This document shows, piece after piece, positions 17,508 through 26,414 of a stretch of DNA of 64,000 bases. The notes under the pieces are model-generated. The model did no database searches, was not told the DNA's origin, and saw nothing but the letters and a program-made list of their open reading frames with translations. Origin of the DNA: UBA1413 sp037447215 (GTDB lineage: Bacteria > Bacteroidota > Bacteroidia > Bacteroidales > Prolixibacteraceae); assembly GCA_037447215.1 (NCBI GenBank), contig JBBIHB010000015.1, positions 1 through 64,000 on the forward strand, in the 5' to 3' direction. Both the position numbers and the translations under genes were made by a program. Within the stretch, counting starts at the first letter, position 1. Each line of letters starts with the position of its first letter.

Positions 17508-18380
17508 ATGGTTAAAGTTGGATACATCGGAAATATCGCTGAGTTACAGGTTTACGCACAACAAATCAGGAAAGAAAGCGGATTTGAAATTATTGGGAAA
17601 TCTTCGGTTGGTATAGTTGATCATACGGCAGGAAGTTCAATATCGGTTCCTGAATATGTAAAATCTGTACTCATGGATACTGCTGATTTGATCATTATTA
17701 ACAATTCTGAACTGGTTAGTTTCGATCTGATTAAGGAATCTATCAGAAAATATAAGTACCTCTTTTTTACAGATTTTCCACAATTCTCAACTGCACAATG
17801 CCTTGAACTCAACAAACTTGTGAGCGAAGCAGGCAATATTGTTCAGATAAAAAATCAACTTCTTGATCACCACGCACTTTGCTGGATATCTGAAAACTGG
17901 CAAGAGCCTGCATACCTTAATTATTTTGAAGGAACATCAAATTTTTCAGCAAAAAGAAATCTGTTAATAAAAATACTGATGTTTGCTCATTCGCTGTTTA
18001 AAAACAGTCCGCAAAAAATCAGGGTAAGTGGCATAAACAGCCAAAAGAAAGGGTATTCATTTTTAAATATCAGGCTTGACTATTCATCCTATTCAGCCCT
18101 GAATTTTGAAATACTTGAACAATCTTCAAACGAAATAAAAGTCAAGTCAGTAATTCCAGGCAACTTTATTGAATCTGATAAATACAATCAAATGTATATC
18201 AATTATCAGAAATCCACTGACCTTCATTTCAAAAATGAAATCTCCGGTTTTCTTCAGAATATTAAATCGGGGAGTTTGGAATCAGGTGTTGGGTTAAATG
18301 CTTATCACCAGGTATTGAACACATACGAAGATGTGTTAAGAAAACTTTCGCTTTACGCACCGTGGTATATTTATTATTAA
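17508..18380 (+). CDS. Degenerate Gfo/Idh/MocA-like protein of unknown function
   Basis: A protein of 290 residues. The N-terminus (VKVGYIGNIAELQVYAQQI) looks like a Rossmann beta-alpha-beta unit, and IIINNSELVSFDLIKESIRKYKYLFFTDF follows the order of a Gfo/Idh/MocA oxidoreductase. The usual GxGxxG glycines are not present. The segment where the family has EKP reads TDFPQFSTAQCLEL, so the catalytic lysine is absent. The second half is unrelated to anything I recognise. It precedes a polyprenyl-phosphate sugar transferase by 190 bp on the same strand, so a non-enzymatic or regulatory role in polysaccharide assembly is possible. This is inference from position only. Confidence 0.55.
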   Translation: MVKVGYIGNIAELQVYAQQIRKESGFEIIGKSSVGIVDHTAGSSISVPEYVKSVLMDTADLIIINNSELVSFDLIKESIRKYKYLFFTDFPQFSTAQCLELNKLVSEAGNIVQIKNQLLDHHALCWISENWQEPAYLNYFEGTSNFSAKRNLLIKILMFAHSLFKNSPQKIRVSGINSQKKGYSFLNIRLDYSSYSALNFEILEQSSNEIKVKSVIPGNFIESDKYNQMYINYQKSTDLHFKNEISGFLQNIKSGSLESGVGLNAYHQVLNTYEDVLRKLSLYAPWYIYY

Positions 18381-18569
18381 TAATTAACCTTAATTCTGTT
18401 ATTCCCCTGCCATAATCTATACATTACTGTATAAAGTTACTTTTTTTGCAACCTGTTAATAAATATTGTACACGAAATGACAATAATGAAAAGAACAATT
18501 CGTTTTTCAGGTGCTGACAAAACCGTGGATAAATAAAAGATGGTGAATTGAGAAACTTAACCCATTTTT

Positions 18570-19985
18570 ATGAATAAAAAACAGCAGGTTGCCAGGTATG
18601 TGATTTTCGATTTTCTGGCTGCCGCAATAAGTTGGACACTTTTCTTTATATACCGGAAACAGGTAATTGAACCGGTAAAATTCGGTTATGATATTCCACT
18701 TGAATTCAGTACAAGGTATTTTCTTGGATTGGTAATTATTCCCGCTGGATGGTTAATATTCTACTACATAACCGGCTATTACCGTAACATATACCGGAGA
18801 TCGAGACTAATCGATCTTGGACAGACTGCACTGACTTCGATAATAGGAGTCACTGTAATTTTCTTTACACTGCTTCTCGACGATACAGTATATTCATACA
18901 AAAACTATTACCAATTATATTTCAACTTACTTGCCCTTCATTTTTCTTTTACTTACTTTTTCAGGCTCATCCTTACAACCCGGACCATCAACAGGATACA
19001 CCAGCGCAAAATCGGTTTTAATACGCTCATCATCGGCAATAATGATAAAGCCCTGAAAATATTTAAAGAGATGAGCACCCAGCCGAGGCCGGCAGGCAAC
19101 CGCTTTGTCGGGTTTATTAATATTGACGGGAATGGCAAATCTGATTTGGGCAAACACCTTACCGACCTTGGAACCATTGACGACCTTGAAAGGGTGCTTC
19201 AGGAGCAATCCATTGAAGAGGTAATTATTGCCCTCGAAACCGACCAACATGAAGTGCTGAGCAGTATCCTTACCATTGTTGAAAATCTGGACATTATCAT
19301 CTGGGGGATACCAGACCTTTACGACTTTCTAACCGGAATGGTTAAAAACAATACCATATATAGTACACCTCTCATAAAAATTTCGAATGGATTGATGCCT
19401 GCCTGGCAGGAAAATGTAAAACGGTTATTGGATGTTTCGGCTTCAATTTTGGCCATTATCATTCTTTCACCGGTATATCTTGCCCTGGCAATCGGCATAA
19501 AAGCAACTTCAAAAGGTCCAATTATTTATAAGCAGGAACGAATCGGAAAATTCGGGAAACCCTTTACTATTTATAAATTTAGGAGTATGGTTTGCGATTC
19601 GGAATTGAATGGCCCCGCGCTTTCGAGCAAATCAGACCCCAGGATTACACCAATAGGTAAATTTATGAGGAAGACCCACCTGGATGAAATTCCGCAGTTC
19701 TATAATGTAATCAAGGGTGATATGTCATTGGTAGGCCCACGGCCGGAGCGGAAATATTACATAGATCAGATTGTAAAACATGCACCCCATTATACTTTAC
19801 TTCATAAACTCAGGCCAGGTATAACTTCATGGGGACAGGTAAAATACGGATACGCATCTAATGTTAAGGAAATGCTTGAAAGACTTCCCTACGATATGAT
19901 TTACCTGAAAAATATTTCCCTTTACGTTGATTTCAAAATTCTCATCTATACTTTGATAAACATATTTCACGGAAAAGGGAAATAA
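18570..19985 (+). CDS. Polyprenyl-phosphate sugar-1-phosphate transferase (exopolysaccharide)
   Basis: A protein of 471 residues of the WcaJ/WbaP type, which moves a sugar-1-phosphate to undecaprenyl phosphate to start polysaccharide synthesis. Four membrane helices (residues about 8-135) precede a Rossmann-like domain (LIIGNNDKALKIFKEM, GTIDDLERVLQEQSIEEVIIAL). Then come a membrane re-entrant helix (RLLDVSASILAIIILSPVYLALAI) and the catalytic domain with KQERIGKFGKPFTIYKFRSM, RKTHLDEIPQF and VLVGPRPE-like LVGPRPERKYY. No flippase or polymerase gene is nearby, so it may act on loci elsewhere. Confidence 0.93.
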   Translation: MNKKQQVARYVIFDFLAAAISWTLFFIYRKQVIEPVKFGYDIPLEFSTRYFLGLVIIPAGWLIFYYITGYYRNIYRRSRLIDLGQTALTSIIGVTVIFFTLLLDDTVYSYKNYYQLYFNLLALHFSFTYFFRLILTTRTINRIHQRKIGFNTLIIGNNDKALKIFKEMSTQPRPAGNRFVGFINIDGNGKSDLGKHLTDLGTIDDLERVLQEQSIEEVIIALETDQHEVLSSILTIVENLDIIIWGIPDLYDFLTGMVKNNTIYSTPLIKISNGLMPAWQENVKRLLDVSASILAIIILSPVYLALAIGIKATSKGPIIYKQERIGKFGKPFTIYKFRSMVCDSELNGPALSSKSDPRITPIGKFMRKTHLDEIPQFYNVIKGDMSLVGPRPERKYYIDQIVKHAPHYTLLHKLRPGITSWGQVKYGYASNVKEMLERLPYDMIYLKNISLYVDFKILIYTLINIFHGKGK

Positions 19986-20060
19986 CACCCTTTCCAATTA
20001 TCGCAATTTTCACTTCAAACTCCTAATGAAAAATTAATGCAAATAAATAGATATAATACA

Positions 20061-20325
20061 ACCGGAATAGCTGAAAATAAAAACTCTTTCATTACGATTT
20101 ATCCAAACCCGGTTACCGACCGCGCGAATTTCAACTGATCTGAAAATACTGATCGCATGATGCTTGAATTCTATCAGATATACAGCACGAGGATATGACA
20201 GAAAAGCATCACCCGGAATGAATCGATAACCACCGTTCAACTTGTAAGGGGATGTATATTACATGCTTACCGATAGCGATGATTTCATTTTTACAGGCAA
20301 AATGATTATACTATTATTATGGTAT
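20061..20325 (+). pseudogene. Relic of a T9SS type A C-terminal sorting domain
   Basis: In one frame 20061 onward reads TGIAENKNSFITIYPNPVTDRANFN and then a stop. YPNPVTD is the hallmark start of type A sorting domains. A later frame from 20251 reads DVYYMLTDSDDFIFTGKMII, matching the end of such domains (G-x-Y-x-L ... F-x-GKMI). Between them the frame is disrupted (MMLEFYQIYSTRI is the plausible middle strand), so at least one frameshift and several stops are present. No cargo protein body precedes it, only about 75 bp after the sugar transferase stop. It is the decayed end of a lost T9SS substrate gene. Confidence 0.7.
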
Positions 20326-20811
20326 TCACATCAGTTTTTTATCGTTCCGGATTTTCCTGTCTCTTTTGCCTCCAATAATCCGCCCTGCAAGTAATCCTGT
20401 AATAAAAATTCCGGCAGCAAGCACATCCATATGTTCATATGGGAAAAATAGAATTAATGGAAGTGCAAGTGCCAATCCTGCCAATAATCCATAAGTTGTA
20501 AACAAATAATTAAAATGATATGGCGGGTAAAAATGGTGAGCTTTTATCATGTGGCGCGACAACCTGGCAATAAGGCGATCGAGATCACGACGGCATTGGC
20601 CGGGAACATTAATTGCCTCATTCAAATGCACAAGATTAGATTCAATGTCTTCTTTAAATGAAAGACATTGATGGCAAGTTTCAGCGAATTGTGAAACACG
20701 GGTGATGTTACGCCGCAACTCATCAATTCTGAAAAACCGTTGATCTTTATCACGGATTCCGCTCAACGATATATCCATATTAGCCAGAATTTTTTCATTC
20801 CAATTTGTCAT
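20326..20811 (-). CDS. Hypothetical membrane protein with cysteine-bearing soluble region
   Basis: A protein of 161 residues that I do not recognise. The N-terminal about 105 residues are soluble and helical, with three cysteines (CHQCLSF and GQCRRD), which could bind metal or form disulfides. Two membrane helices follow (residues about 107-121, YGLLAGLALALPLIL; and 130-146, AAGIFITGLLAGRIIGG), ending in a basic tail (KRDRKIRNDKK) that predicts a cytoplasmic C-terminus. It sits downstream of pnp on the same strand, past the pnp terminator. Confidence 0.6.
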   Translation of the reverse strand: MTNWNEKILANMDISLSGIRDKDQRFFRIDELRRNITRVSQFAETCHQCLSFKEDIESNLVHLNEAINVPGQCRRDLDRLIARLSRHMIKAHHFYPPYHFNYLFTTYGLLAGLALALPLILFFPYEHMDVLAAGIFITGLLAGRIIGGKRDRKIRNDKKLM

Positions 20812-20850
20812 TGCGTTTATCTTTTCTTTTCCGAAAGATAAATAAAAATA

Positions 20851-20874
20851 AAAAACCGCTTAATAGCGGTTTTT
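20851..20874 (-). terminator. Rho-independent terminator of pnp
   Basis: A 10-bp perfect stem (aaaaaccgct / agcggttttt) with a short loop, followed on the minus strand by TTTTATTTTT. It lies about 30 bp after the pnp stop at 20904. Confidence 0.75.
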
Positions 20875-20903
20875 CTAATTATCGATTAAAATGTAAATAC
20901 AGA

Positions 20904-23201
20904 TCAATTTCTGAAACGGCGGTCGTCACGGCGATCGCGGTCGCCACCCCGGCGGTCGTCACGGCGATCCCCTCCCCTTCTGTCATCACGACGATGGTCA
21001 ACTCCACGGCGATCATCATCCCTCCGCGGCGGACGGCTATCGCGCGTTTGCTCACGCTCAACATAACCTTCAGGTTTTGGGAGCAGAGCCCTACGCGATA
21101 ATTTTAATTTACCGGTTTTTTCATCCACACCTATCAATTTCACCTCAACCATGTCATTTTCTTTCAGAATTTCGGAAGCCGATTCAATCCGCTTCCAATC
21201 CAATTCCGAAACGTGAAGCAAACCTTCCTTGCCAGGAAGAATTTCGACAAATGCACCAAACGACACGATCGATTTCACTTTTCCGTTATAAACCTCGCCT
21301 ACTTCAGGAAGCGCAACTATTGCTTTCACACGTGCTTTGGCAGCGTTTAGAATCTCGAGGTTGGGGCCAGAAATTTCAACAATTCCGTTGTTCTCATCTT
21401 CGGTAATGGCAATGGTTGCCCCTGTATCCGACTGTATGCCCTGGATGATTTTACCACCTGGTCCAATAACAGCGCCTATCATATCTTTCGGAATCAGTAT
21501 CACTTCAATACGGGGCACATTAGGTTTATACTCCGATCGCGGATTCGGTATGGTTTCCACAATCTTCCCGAGGATGTGCATCCTTCCTTCTCGGGCTTGT
21601 TCGAGGGCTTCGGCCAGAATTTCATACGAAAGGCCATCAACTTTGATGTCCATTTGTGTTGCAGTGATACCTTTTTCGGTCCCGGTAACTTTGAAATCCA
21701 TATCCCCAAGGTGGTCTTCATCACCAAGTATATCAGAAAGAACGGCATACTTAACCGCCCCTTTATCGGTAATCAAACCCATAGCTATACCCGAAACCGG
21801 GCGTTTCATTTTTACGCCGGCATCGAGGAGCGACATGGTTCCGGCACATACAGTTGCCATTGATGAAGAACCGTTTGATTCAAGCACATCGGAAACAATG
21901 CGTACCACATAAGGCAAATCTTCAGGCAGCATTTTTTTGAGGGCACGATGCGCCAGGTTTCCGTGGCCGATCTCACGACGGCTGGTTCCCCGCGGAATTC
22001 CAGGTTCGCCGGTACTGAAAGGTGGAAAATTATAATGGAGCAGGAACCTGTCGGTTCCTTGAACCGTGACAAGGTCGATAATTTTTTCGTCCATCTTGGT
22101 ACCTAATGTAGTGGATGCAAGCGCCTGGGTTTCACCCCTTGTAAAAATTGCAGAACCGTGTGACCCGGGCAGATAATCCACTTCGCACCAAATATGCCTT
22201 ATATCGCGCGTACCCCGTCCATCGAGCCTTATGCCTTCGTCGAGAACCATGCGACGCATAGCCTCTTTTTCAACGTCGTGGTAATATTTTTTAATCAATT
22301 TTTCATGCAATTCGATATCGATTTCCTCATTGCCTGTATTTGCAGCTTTGTATTCTTCCATGTATGAATTTCGAAGGTTCTCGAATGCAGCCAACCTTTC
22401 GGCTTTGATGTTGATCCGCTGACGGACAATATCGTAAACCTTTTCGTACAAATCGGCTGTTACCTTTTCCCGCAGGGCCTCATCATTGGTCTCGTGGCAA
22501 TATGTGCGTTTAACCACACCAAGTTCGGCTGCAAGTTCTTCCTGCACTTTACAATGTTTCTTTATTTCTTCATGGGCAAATTTTATGGCTTCGAGCATTT
22601 CCGCTTCCGAAACTTCATTCATTTCGCCTTCAACCATCATTATGTTATCGTACGAAGCGCCTACAATCATATCGATATCGGCTTGTTTCACCTGCGAGGC
22701 GGTTGGATTAATGATTAATTCCCCATTAATGCGTGCTACCCTGACTTCGGAAATGGGAGTTTCGAAAGGAATATCCGATACTGCAATAGCTGCCGAAGCG
22801 GCCAAACCTGCCAAAGAATCGGGCATCGACTCAGAATCGGCAGAGATGAGGGAGATCATCATAGCCGTTTCGGCATGATAATCAGCTGGGAATAAGGGTC
22901 GTAATGCACGGTCAACAAGGCGTGCTACAAGAATTTCTTCGTCCGAAGGGCGTCCTTCGCGTTTCAGGAAACCTCCCGGGAAGCGGCCTGCAGCAGAAAA
23001 TTTCTCGCGGTAATCTACAGAAAGGGGCATAAAATCAACATCTTCTTTAGCTTCTTTGGCCGAAACAACAGTGGCCAGAAGCATGGTGTTGCCCATTCTT
23101 ACAACAACCGAACCATCGGCCTGTTTGGCAAGTTTCCCGGTTTCAATGGTTATAGTCCGGCCATCGGCAAGTTCAATTGTTTTTGTTACTACATTCATCA
23201 T
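20904..23201 (-). CDS. pnp: Polyribonucleotide nucleotidyltransferase
   Basis: A protein of 765 residues that degrades RNA 3' to 5' by phosphorolysis. Two RNase PH domains (first from GRTITIETGKLAKQADGSVVVRMGNT; second with RREIGHGNLAHRAL and LSDILGDEDHLGDMDFKV) are followed by a KH domain (IGAVIGPGGKIIQGIQSDTGA) and an S1 domain (GEVYNGKVKSIVSFGAFVEI). The C-terminal about 45 residues after VEREQTR are an Arg/Asp-rich tail made of RRDDRRGGD-like repeats, longer than the usual end. The order on the strand is rpsO then pnp, as in many bacteria, but a terminator lies between them. Confidence 0.97.
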   Translation of the reverse strand: MMNVVTKTIELADGRTITIETGKLAKQADGSVVVRMGNTMLLATVVSAKEAKEDVDFMPLSVDYREKFSAAGRFPGGFLKREGRPSDEEILVARLVDRALRPLFPADYHAETAMMISLISADSESMPDSLAGLAASAAIAVSDIPFETPISEVRVARINGELIINPTASQVKQADIDMIVGASYDNIMMVEGEMNEVSEAEMLEAIKFAHEEIKKHCKVQEELAAELGVVKRTYCHETNDEALREKVTADLYEKVYDIVRQRINIKAERLAAFENLRNSYMEEYKAANTGNEEIDIELHEKLIKKYYHDVEKEAMRRMVLDEGIRLDGRGTRDIRHIWCEVDYLPGSHGSAIFTRGETQALASTTLGTKMDEKIIDLVTVQGTDRFLLHYNFPPFSTGEPGIPRGTSRREIGHGNLAHRALKKMLPEDLPYVVRIVSDVLESNGSSSMATVCAGTMSLLDAGVKMKRPVSGIAMGLITDKGAVKYAVLSDILGDEDHLGDMDFKVTGTEKGITATQMDIKVDGLSYEILAEALEQAREGRMHILGKIVETIPNPRSEYKPNVPRIEVILIPKDMIGAVIGPGGKIIQGIQSDTGATIAITEDENNGIVEISGPNLEILNAAKARVKAIVALPEVGEVYNGKVKSIVSFGAFVEILPGKEGLLHVSELDWKRIESASEILKENDMVEVKLIGVDEKTGKLKLSRRALLPKPEGYVEREQTRDSRPPRRDDDRRGVDHRRDDRRGGDRRDDRRGGDRDRRDDRRFRN

Positions 23202-23329
23202 AATTTTTTAATACGTTATTTATTCTTCATCATCTAACTCATAAGGGCTTAATAAGGTTTTACGGAATCCTGATTATTTTTTATTCACAGTTGCCGGTAT
23301 TCCAATCCAGTTTGAAGAGTGCATTAAAA

Positions 23330-23360
23330 AGAAAAGGCAATCTTTTATGTTGCCTTTTCT
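23330..23360 (-). terminator. Rho-independent terminator between rpsO and pnp
   Basis: A 10-bp stem (gaaaaggcaa / ttgccttttc) with a 9-nt loop and, on the minus strand, CTTTTTAATG after it. It begins about 10 bp after the rpsO stop. It may let some rpsO transcripts end before pnp. Confidence 0.75.
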
Positions 23361-23370
23361 TTCTGTTTAT

Positions 23371-23640
23371 TTACTTACGCAGGTTGAGTTCAGCAATTAT
23401 CGAACGGTAACGCTCAATATCCTTTTTCTTTATATAATCGAGAAGGTTACGGCGTTTTCCAACCAGACGGATCAATGCCCGTCGTGTGCTGTGGTCCTTT
23501 TTGTTTTCCTTCAGGTGCTCGGTGAGGTGGTTAATACGGAAAGTAAACAGGGCAACCTGTCCTTCGGCGCTTCCTGTATCCTGTTCGTTCCTACCATGTT
23601 TTGTAAAAATCTCTTTTTTTACTTCTGTCGTTAAATACAT
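23371..23640 (-). CDS. rpsO: 30S ribosomal protein S15
   Basis: A protein of 89 residues, exactly the usual length. It binds 16S rRNA at the central domain junction. Family signatures are FTKHGRNEQDTGSAEGQVALFT, NHLTEHLKENKKDHSTRRALIRLVGKRRNLLDYIKK and YRSIIAELNLRK. It is upstream of pnp on the same strand. Confidence 0.98.
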   Translation of the reverse strand: MYLTTEVKKEIFTKHGRNEQDTGSAEGQVALFTFRINHLTEHLKENKKDHSTRRALIRLVGKRRNLLDYIKKKDIERYRSIIAELNLRK

Positions 23641-23854
23641 CTTTTAAAAATTAATTTGTTATACAATGTTTAAGCCGCAGCATCGCTTTCAATAACAACG
23701 GCTTAAAATTATTTTAAGAGGCACAAAAATATATATTTTTTCGGTATGTACAATCTGTAGCTGTTTTGGCTGTAATAATTTAATTACAAATCAGATAAAA
23801 CTTTAAACCGAAGAATGGATTTTTGTATTTTGGCACATAAAAAATTGCTGACTT

Positions 23855-24496
23855 ATGCCTAAAATATTCCTCATTGCCCTGCTTCTGATGTGCTCAACAT
23901 TTGTAACATCAATAACCAAATGGCGCATGAATTTTACCACGGGCTTGAGTTATGTCCCCCCTGTTCCGCTTTGGGTTATGCAGGAAAATTTCAGAACCAT
24001 AAATACATGGGCAAATTACGAAAGTGCGCCTTTGAAGTTGCCCCCATACTATTCGGCACGGCCCGGATTTGAAAACGACCAGCGGGGATGGGAGTTGGAG
24101 ATAAATCACCTGAAAGTTTACCTGAAAAACAAACCGTCCGAAATTGATCGTTTTTCCATATCACACGGGTACAATCAACTGACAGTAAATTTCCTGAACA
24201 AAGATGGAAGATTCAATTCAAAAACAGGTTTTGATGTGGTGGCTGCCCATCCTGAGAATAGTGTGAGGGGAAAAAAACTCGATAAAAATGGTGGTTTTTT
24301 CAAAAATGGATATTATATCGCCGGCCCCGTGGTACAATATGGAGTATTTAAAGAAATTTCCGTTACTAAATACTTCTATTTGCTGGGTGAAATCCCCGTA
24401 TCGGCAGCTTATGCCAGGGTGCCGGTTGTTAACGGTAAAGCACATGCACCTGTCGTAGCGCTCCATCTACAAATAGGGCCCGGCTTCAGGCTTTAA
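23855..24496 (+). CDS. Hypothetical secreted protein, possible small beta-barrel
   Basis: A protein of 213 residues. The N-terminus (MPKIFLIALLLMCSTFVTSITK) looks like a signal peptide. The rest has alternating hydrophobic strands rich in Tyr, Gly and Asn (WELEINHLKVYLKN, GYNQLTVNFL, GYYIAGPVVQYGVF, YFYLLGEIPVSAAYARVPV, APVVALHLQIGPGFRL) and ends in a hydrophobic strand with a terminal Leu. This resembles a small outer-membrane beta-barrel. I do not recognise the family by name. Its last 4 bp overlap the stop of the convergent serine hydrolase gene. Confidence 0.55.
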   Translation: MPKIFLIALLLMCSTFVTSITKWRMNFTTGLSYVPPVPLWVMQENFRTINTWANYESAPLKLPPYYSARPGFENDQRGWELEINHLKVYLKNKPSEIDRFSISHGYNQLTVNFLNKDGRFNSKTGFDVVAAHPENSVRGKKLDKNGGFFKNGYYIAGPVVQYGVFKEISVTKYFYLLGEIPVSAAYARVPVVNGKAHAPVVALHLQIGPGFRL

Positions 24497-25836
24497 TCCT
24501 CAACACATTCAACAATGCTCCTTAAAAATTCCTGCAAATCGAATTCACCCTTCTTTGAAAACCCGGTTCGCACTACAACCAAATCTTTCGAGGGTATTAT
24601 ATAAATGTATTGCCCGTCGTGACCTCGGCAACAAAACATATCAGCAGGAACTCCCGGATAGCTGTTGTCGCGGTTGAGCCAAAAGAATGCCCCATACCCG
24701 CCGCCTGATCCACTTGCAGGCAGTGTAGTAAAATCGACCCAGCCTTCAGGAAGTATTTGCTCACCTAACCAGTTTCCATCATTCAGATAAAGCAAACCAA
24801 ATCTTACATAATCGCGCATAGAGGCATAGAGATAAGATGAACCAATAAAGGTTCCGGAAGGATCGGTTTCAAATATAGCGCTTCGCATGCCTATCCGGTT
24901 AAATAAGGCCTCGCGCGGGAAAGTATAATATCGGGCATCGTCGCCAATGGCCTGACGGATTAAATATGAAACAATATTTGTGGTCCCTGATGAATAATGC
25001 CATTCACTATCAGGTTTGGTTACCGAAGGTTTATCTATAGCAAATGCCGCCATATTTCCCCTCTTGAAAAGCATCTGGTTCACATCTGAATTGCTCCCGT
25101 AATCTTCGTTGAACTCGAGCCCACTGGTCATATTCAGCAAATGGGCAAGGGTAATATTCTGTCGTTCATCGTTCTGCCAAAGAGGAATATTAACTGGTTG
25201 GTTGATATCCATTTTCCCCTCATAAGCAAGAATCCCCACTAAAGTATTGGTAAAACTTTTAGCCATAGACCAGCTCAGGAAAAGGTTTTCCGATGAAAAA
25301 CCATCACGGTAACGCTCAGCCACCAATTGATTTTTATAGGCAACTGCAACAGCAAAAGTGCCTTTCATTGGCAATTCATTGACCAATGCACGATCGATAG
25401 CCCGATTGAGTTTTTCCATATCAATCCCATCAGGGATAGTATCGGCAATCATGTCGCCGGCAGGCCATAAAACAGTATCAGGATCAATGTCGGTCAGAGG
25501 AACAATTTTGTAAGGCCTCGAACGGATTATTTCTTCCGGATAATCCCTTAAAAGGGTACAACCAAATCCCTCAATATATATCGCCTTTGATTTCCAGAAA
25601 AGAAATCTGCTTGTCACTTCTTTCCCGTTGTAGTCAACCTTATTTTTATTGTACCTGATAAAAGAAAAATTAAGGTCTTCGCTTTCAAGGCTTTCCTGAC
25701 TGCGGCCAGCAACAAAAACTCCTGAGGCAAGGTTTTTTGCAGCATAACCTGTAATAATCGGAGCCAGAGTACTCAGGTATAAAAGCCCCCCTGCAATAAT
25801 TAACAGGGGCAGAATGAATATGATTCTTCTTTTCAA
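24493..25836 (-). CDS. Serine hydrolase of the beta-lactamase class C family
   Basis: A protein of 447 residues starting with TTG at 25836; a TAA lies two codons upstream, so no ATG can be used, and the resulting MKRRIIFILPLLIIAGGLLYL is a good signal anchor. The SxxK motif is SWSMAKSFTNT, the second catalytic tyrosine is in HYSSGTTN, and the KTG-like triad is replaced by GHDG. This family includes esterases, DD-peptidases and beta-lactamase-like proteins, and resistance activity cannot be inferred. The gene overlaps its convergent neighbour by 4 bp. A 57-bp repeat lies just upstream. Confidence 0.85.
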   Translation of the reverse strand: MKRRIIFILPLLIIAGGLLYLSTLAPIITGYAAKNLASGVFVAGRSQESLESEDLNFSFIRYNKNKVDYNGKEVTSRFLFWKSKAIYIEGFGCTLLRDYPEEIIRSRPYKIVPLTDIDPDTVLWPAGDMIADTIPDGIDMEKLNRAIDRALVNELPMKGTFAVAVAYKNQLVAERYRDGFSSENLFLSWSMAKSFTNTLVGILAYEGKMDINQPVNIPLWQNDERQNITLAHLLNMTSGLEFNEDYGSNSDVNQMLFKRGNMAAFAIDKPSVTKPDSEWHYSSGTTNIVSYLIRQAIGDDARYYTFPREALFNRIGMRSAIFETDPSGTFIGSSYLYASMRDYVRFGLLYLNDGNWLGEQILPEGWVDFTTLPASGSGGGYGAFFWLNRDNSYPGVPADMFCCRGHDGQYIYIIPSKDLVVVRTGFSKKGEFDLQEFLRSIVECVED

Positions 25837-25847
25837 CGGTTAAATTG

Positions 25848-25957
25848 TTTTGTTTTTTAATGGTCGGATGGAATTAGCATCGCTGAACTTTGTTTCGCCA
25901 ACGAAAAATATTCATTTTCGGTTGGTATGAATATTTTTCTTATGGCTCATTTCATAC
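25848..25957. repeat. Hairpin repeat, copy A (shared with 57937-58026)
   Basis: The 57 bp at 25901-25957 matches 57970-58026 at 55 of 57 positions; both differences are transitions. It contains a perfect 13-bp inverted repeat (gaaaaatattcat / atgaatatttttc) around a short cggttggt loop. A second common segment (ttaatggtc--atggaatt) lies upstream at 25857-25875 and 57946-57964, but the spacer between the segments is 25 bp here and 5 bp in copy B. Both copies sit between two minus-strand genes. Confidence 0.75.
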
Positions 25958-25970
25958 TATTACCATAGGG

Positions 25971-26414
25971 TTATTCTTCTGTATCAACAATCACAATTTT
26001 TTCAATCGTATCGCCCTTACGTATCTGGTCGATTATATCCAACCCTTCGTAAACCTTGCCAAAACAGGTATGGTTACGGTCGAGATGGGCTGTGTTTTTT
26101 CGGCTATGGCATATAAAGAACTGAGAACCACCTGTATTCCTACCGGCATGGGCCATGGACAATACGCCCCTGTCGTGGTATTGATTTCCGCCGGTCAGCT
26201 CACATTTAATGGAATAGCCGGGCCCGCCTGCGCCGGTACCGGCAGGACAACCACCCTGTATTACAAAATCAGGTATAACCCTGTGAAATGTGAGCCCATC
26301 ATAAAATCTCTGCCGGCTTAGTTTTACAAAATTTGCGACTGTGCCAGGCGCGTCTTCCTCAAAAAAATTAACCTTCATAACACCTTTTGAGGTGTGAATT
26401 TCAGCTTTTAACAT
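25971..26414 (-). CDS. Cyclophilin-type peptidyl-prolyl cis-trans isomerase
   Basis: A protein of 147 residues, a minimal cyclophilin domain without signal peptide, so probably cytoplasmic. Signatures are VNFFEEDAPGTVANFVKLSRQRFYDGLTFHRVIPDFVIQGG, GGPGYSIKCE, the active-site MAHAGRNTGGSQFFICHS (usual form MA..GP.S.GSQFFI), and HTCFGKV. It catalyses proline isomerisation during folding. It precedes the serine hydrolase on the minus strand with a 134-bp gap that holds repeat copy A. Confidence 0.93.
   Translation of the reverse strand: MLKAEIHTSKGVMKVNFFEEDAPGTVANFVKLSRQRFYDGLTFHRVIPDFVIQGGCPAGTGAGGPGYSIKCELTGGNQYHDRGVLSMAHAGRNTGGSQFFICHSRKNTAHLDRNHTCFGKVYEGLDIIDQIRKGDTIEKIVIVDTEE

Noticed and set aside
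20904..21060. CRISPR-like or tandem array in the pnp tail
   Set aside because: The short repeats are in-frame codons for the Arg/Asp-rich tail, with no spacers.
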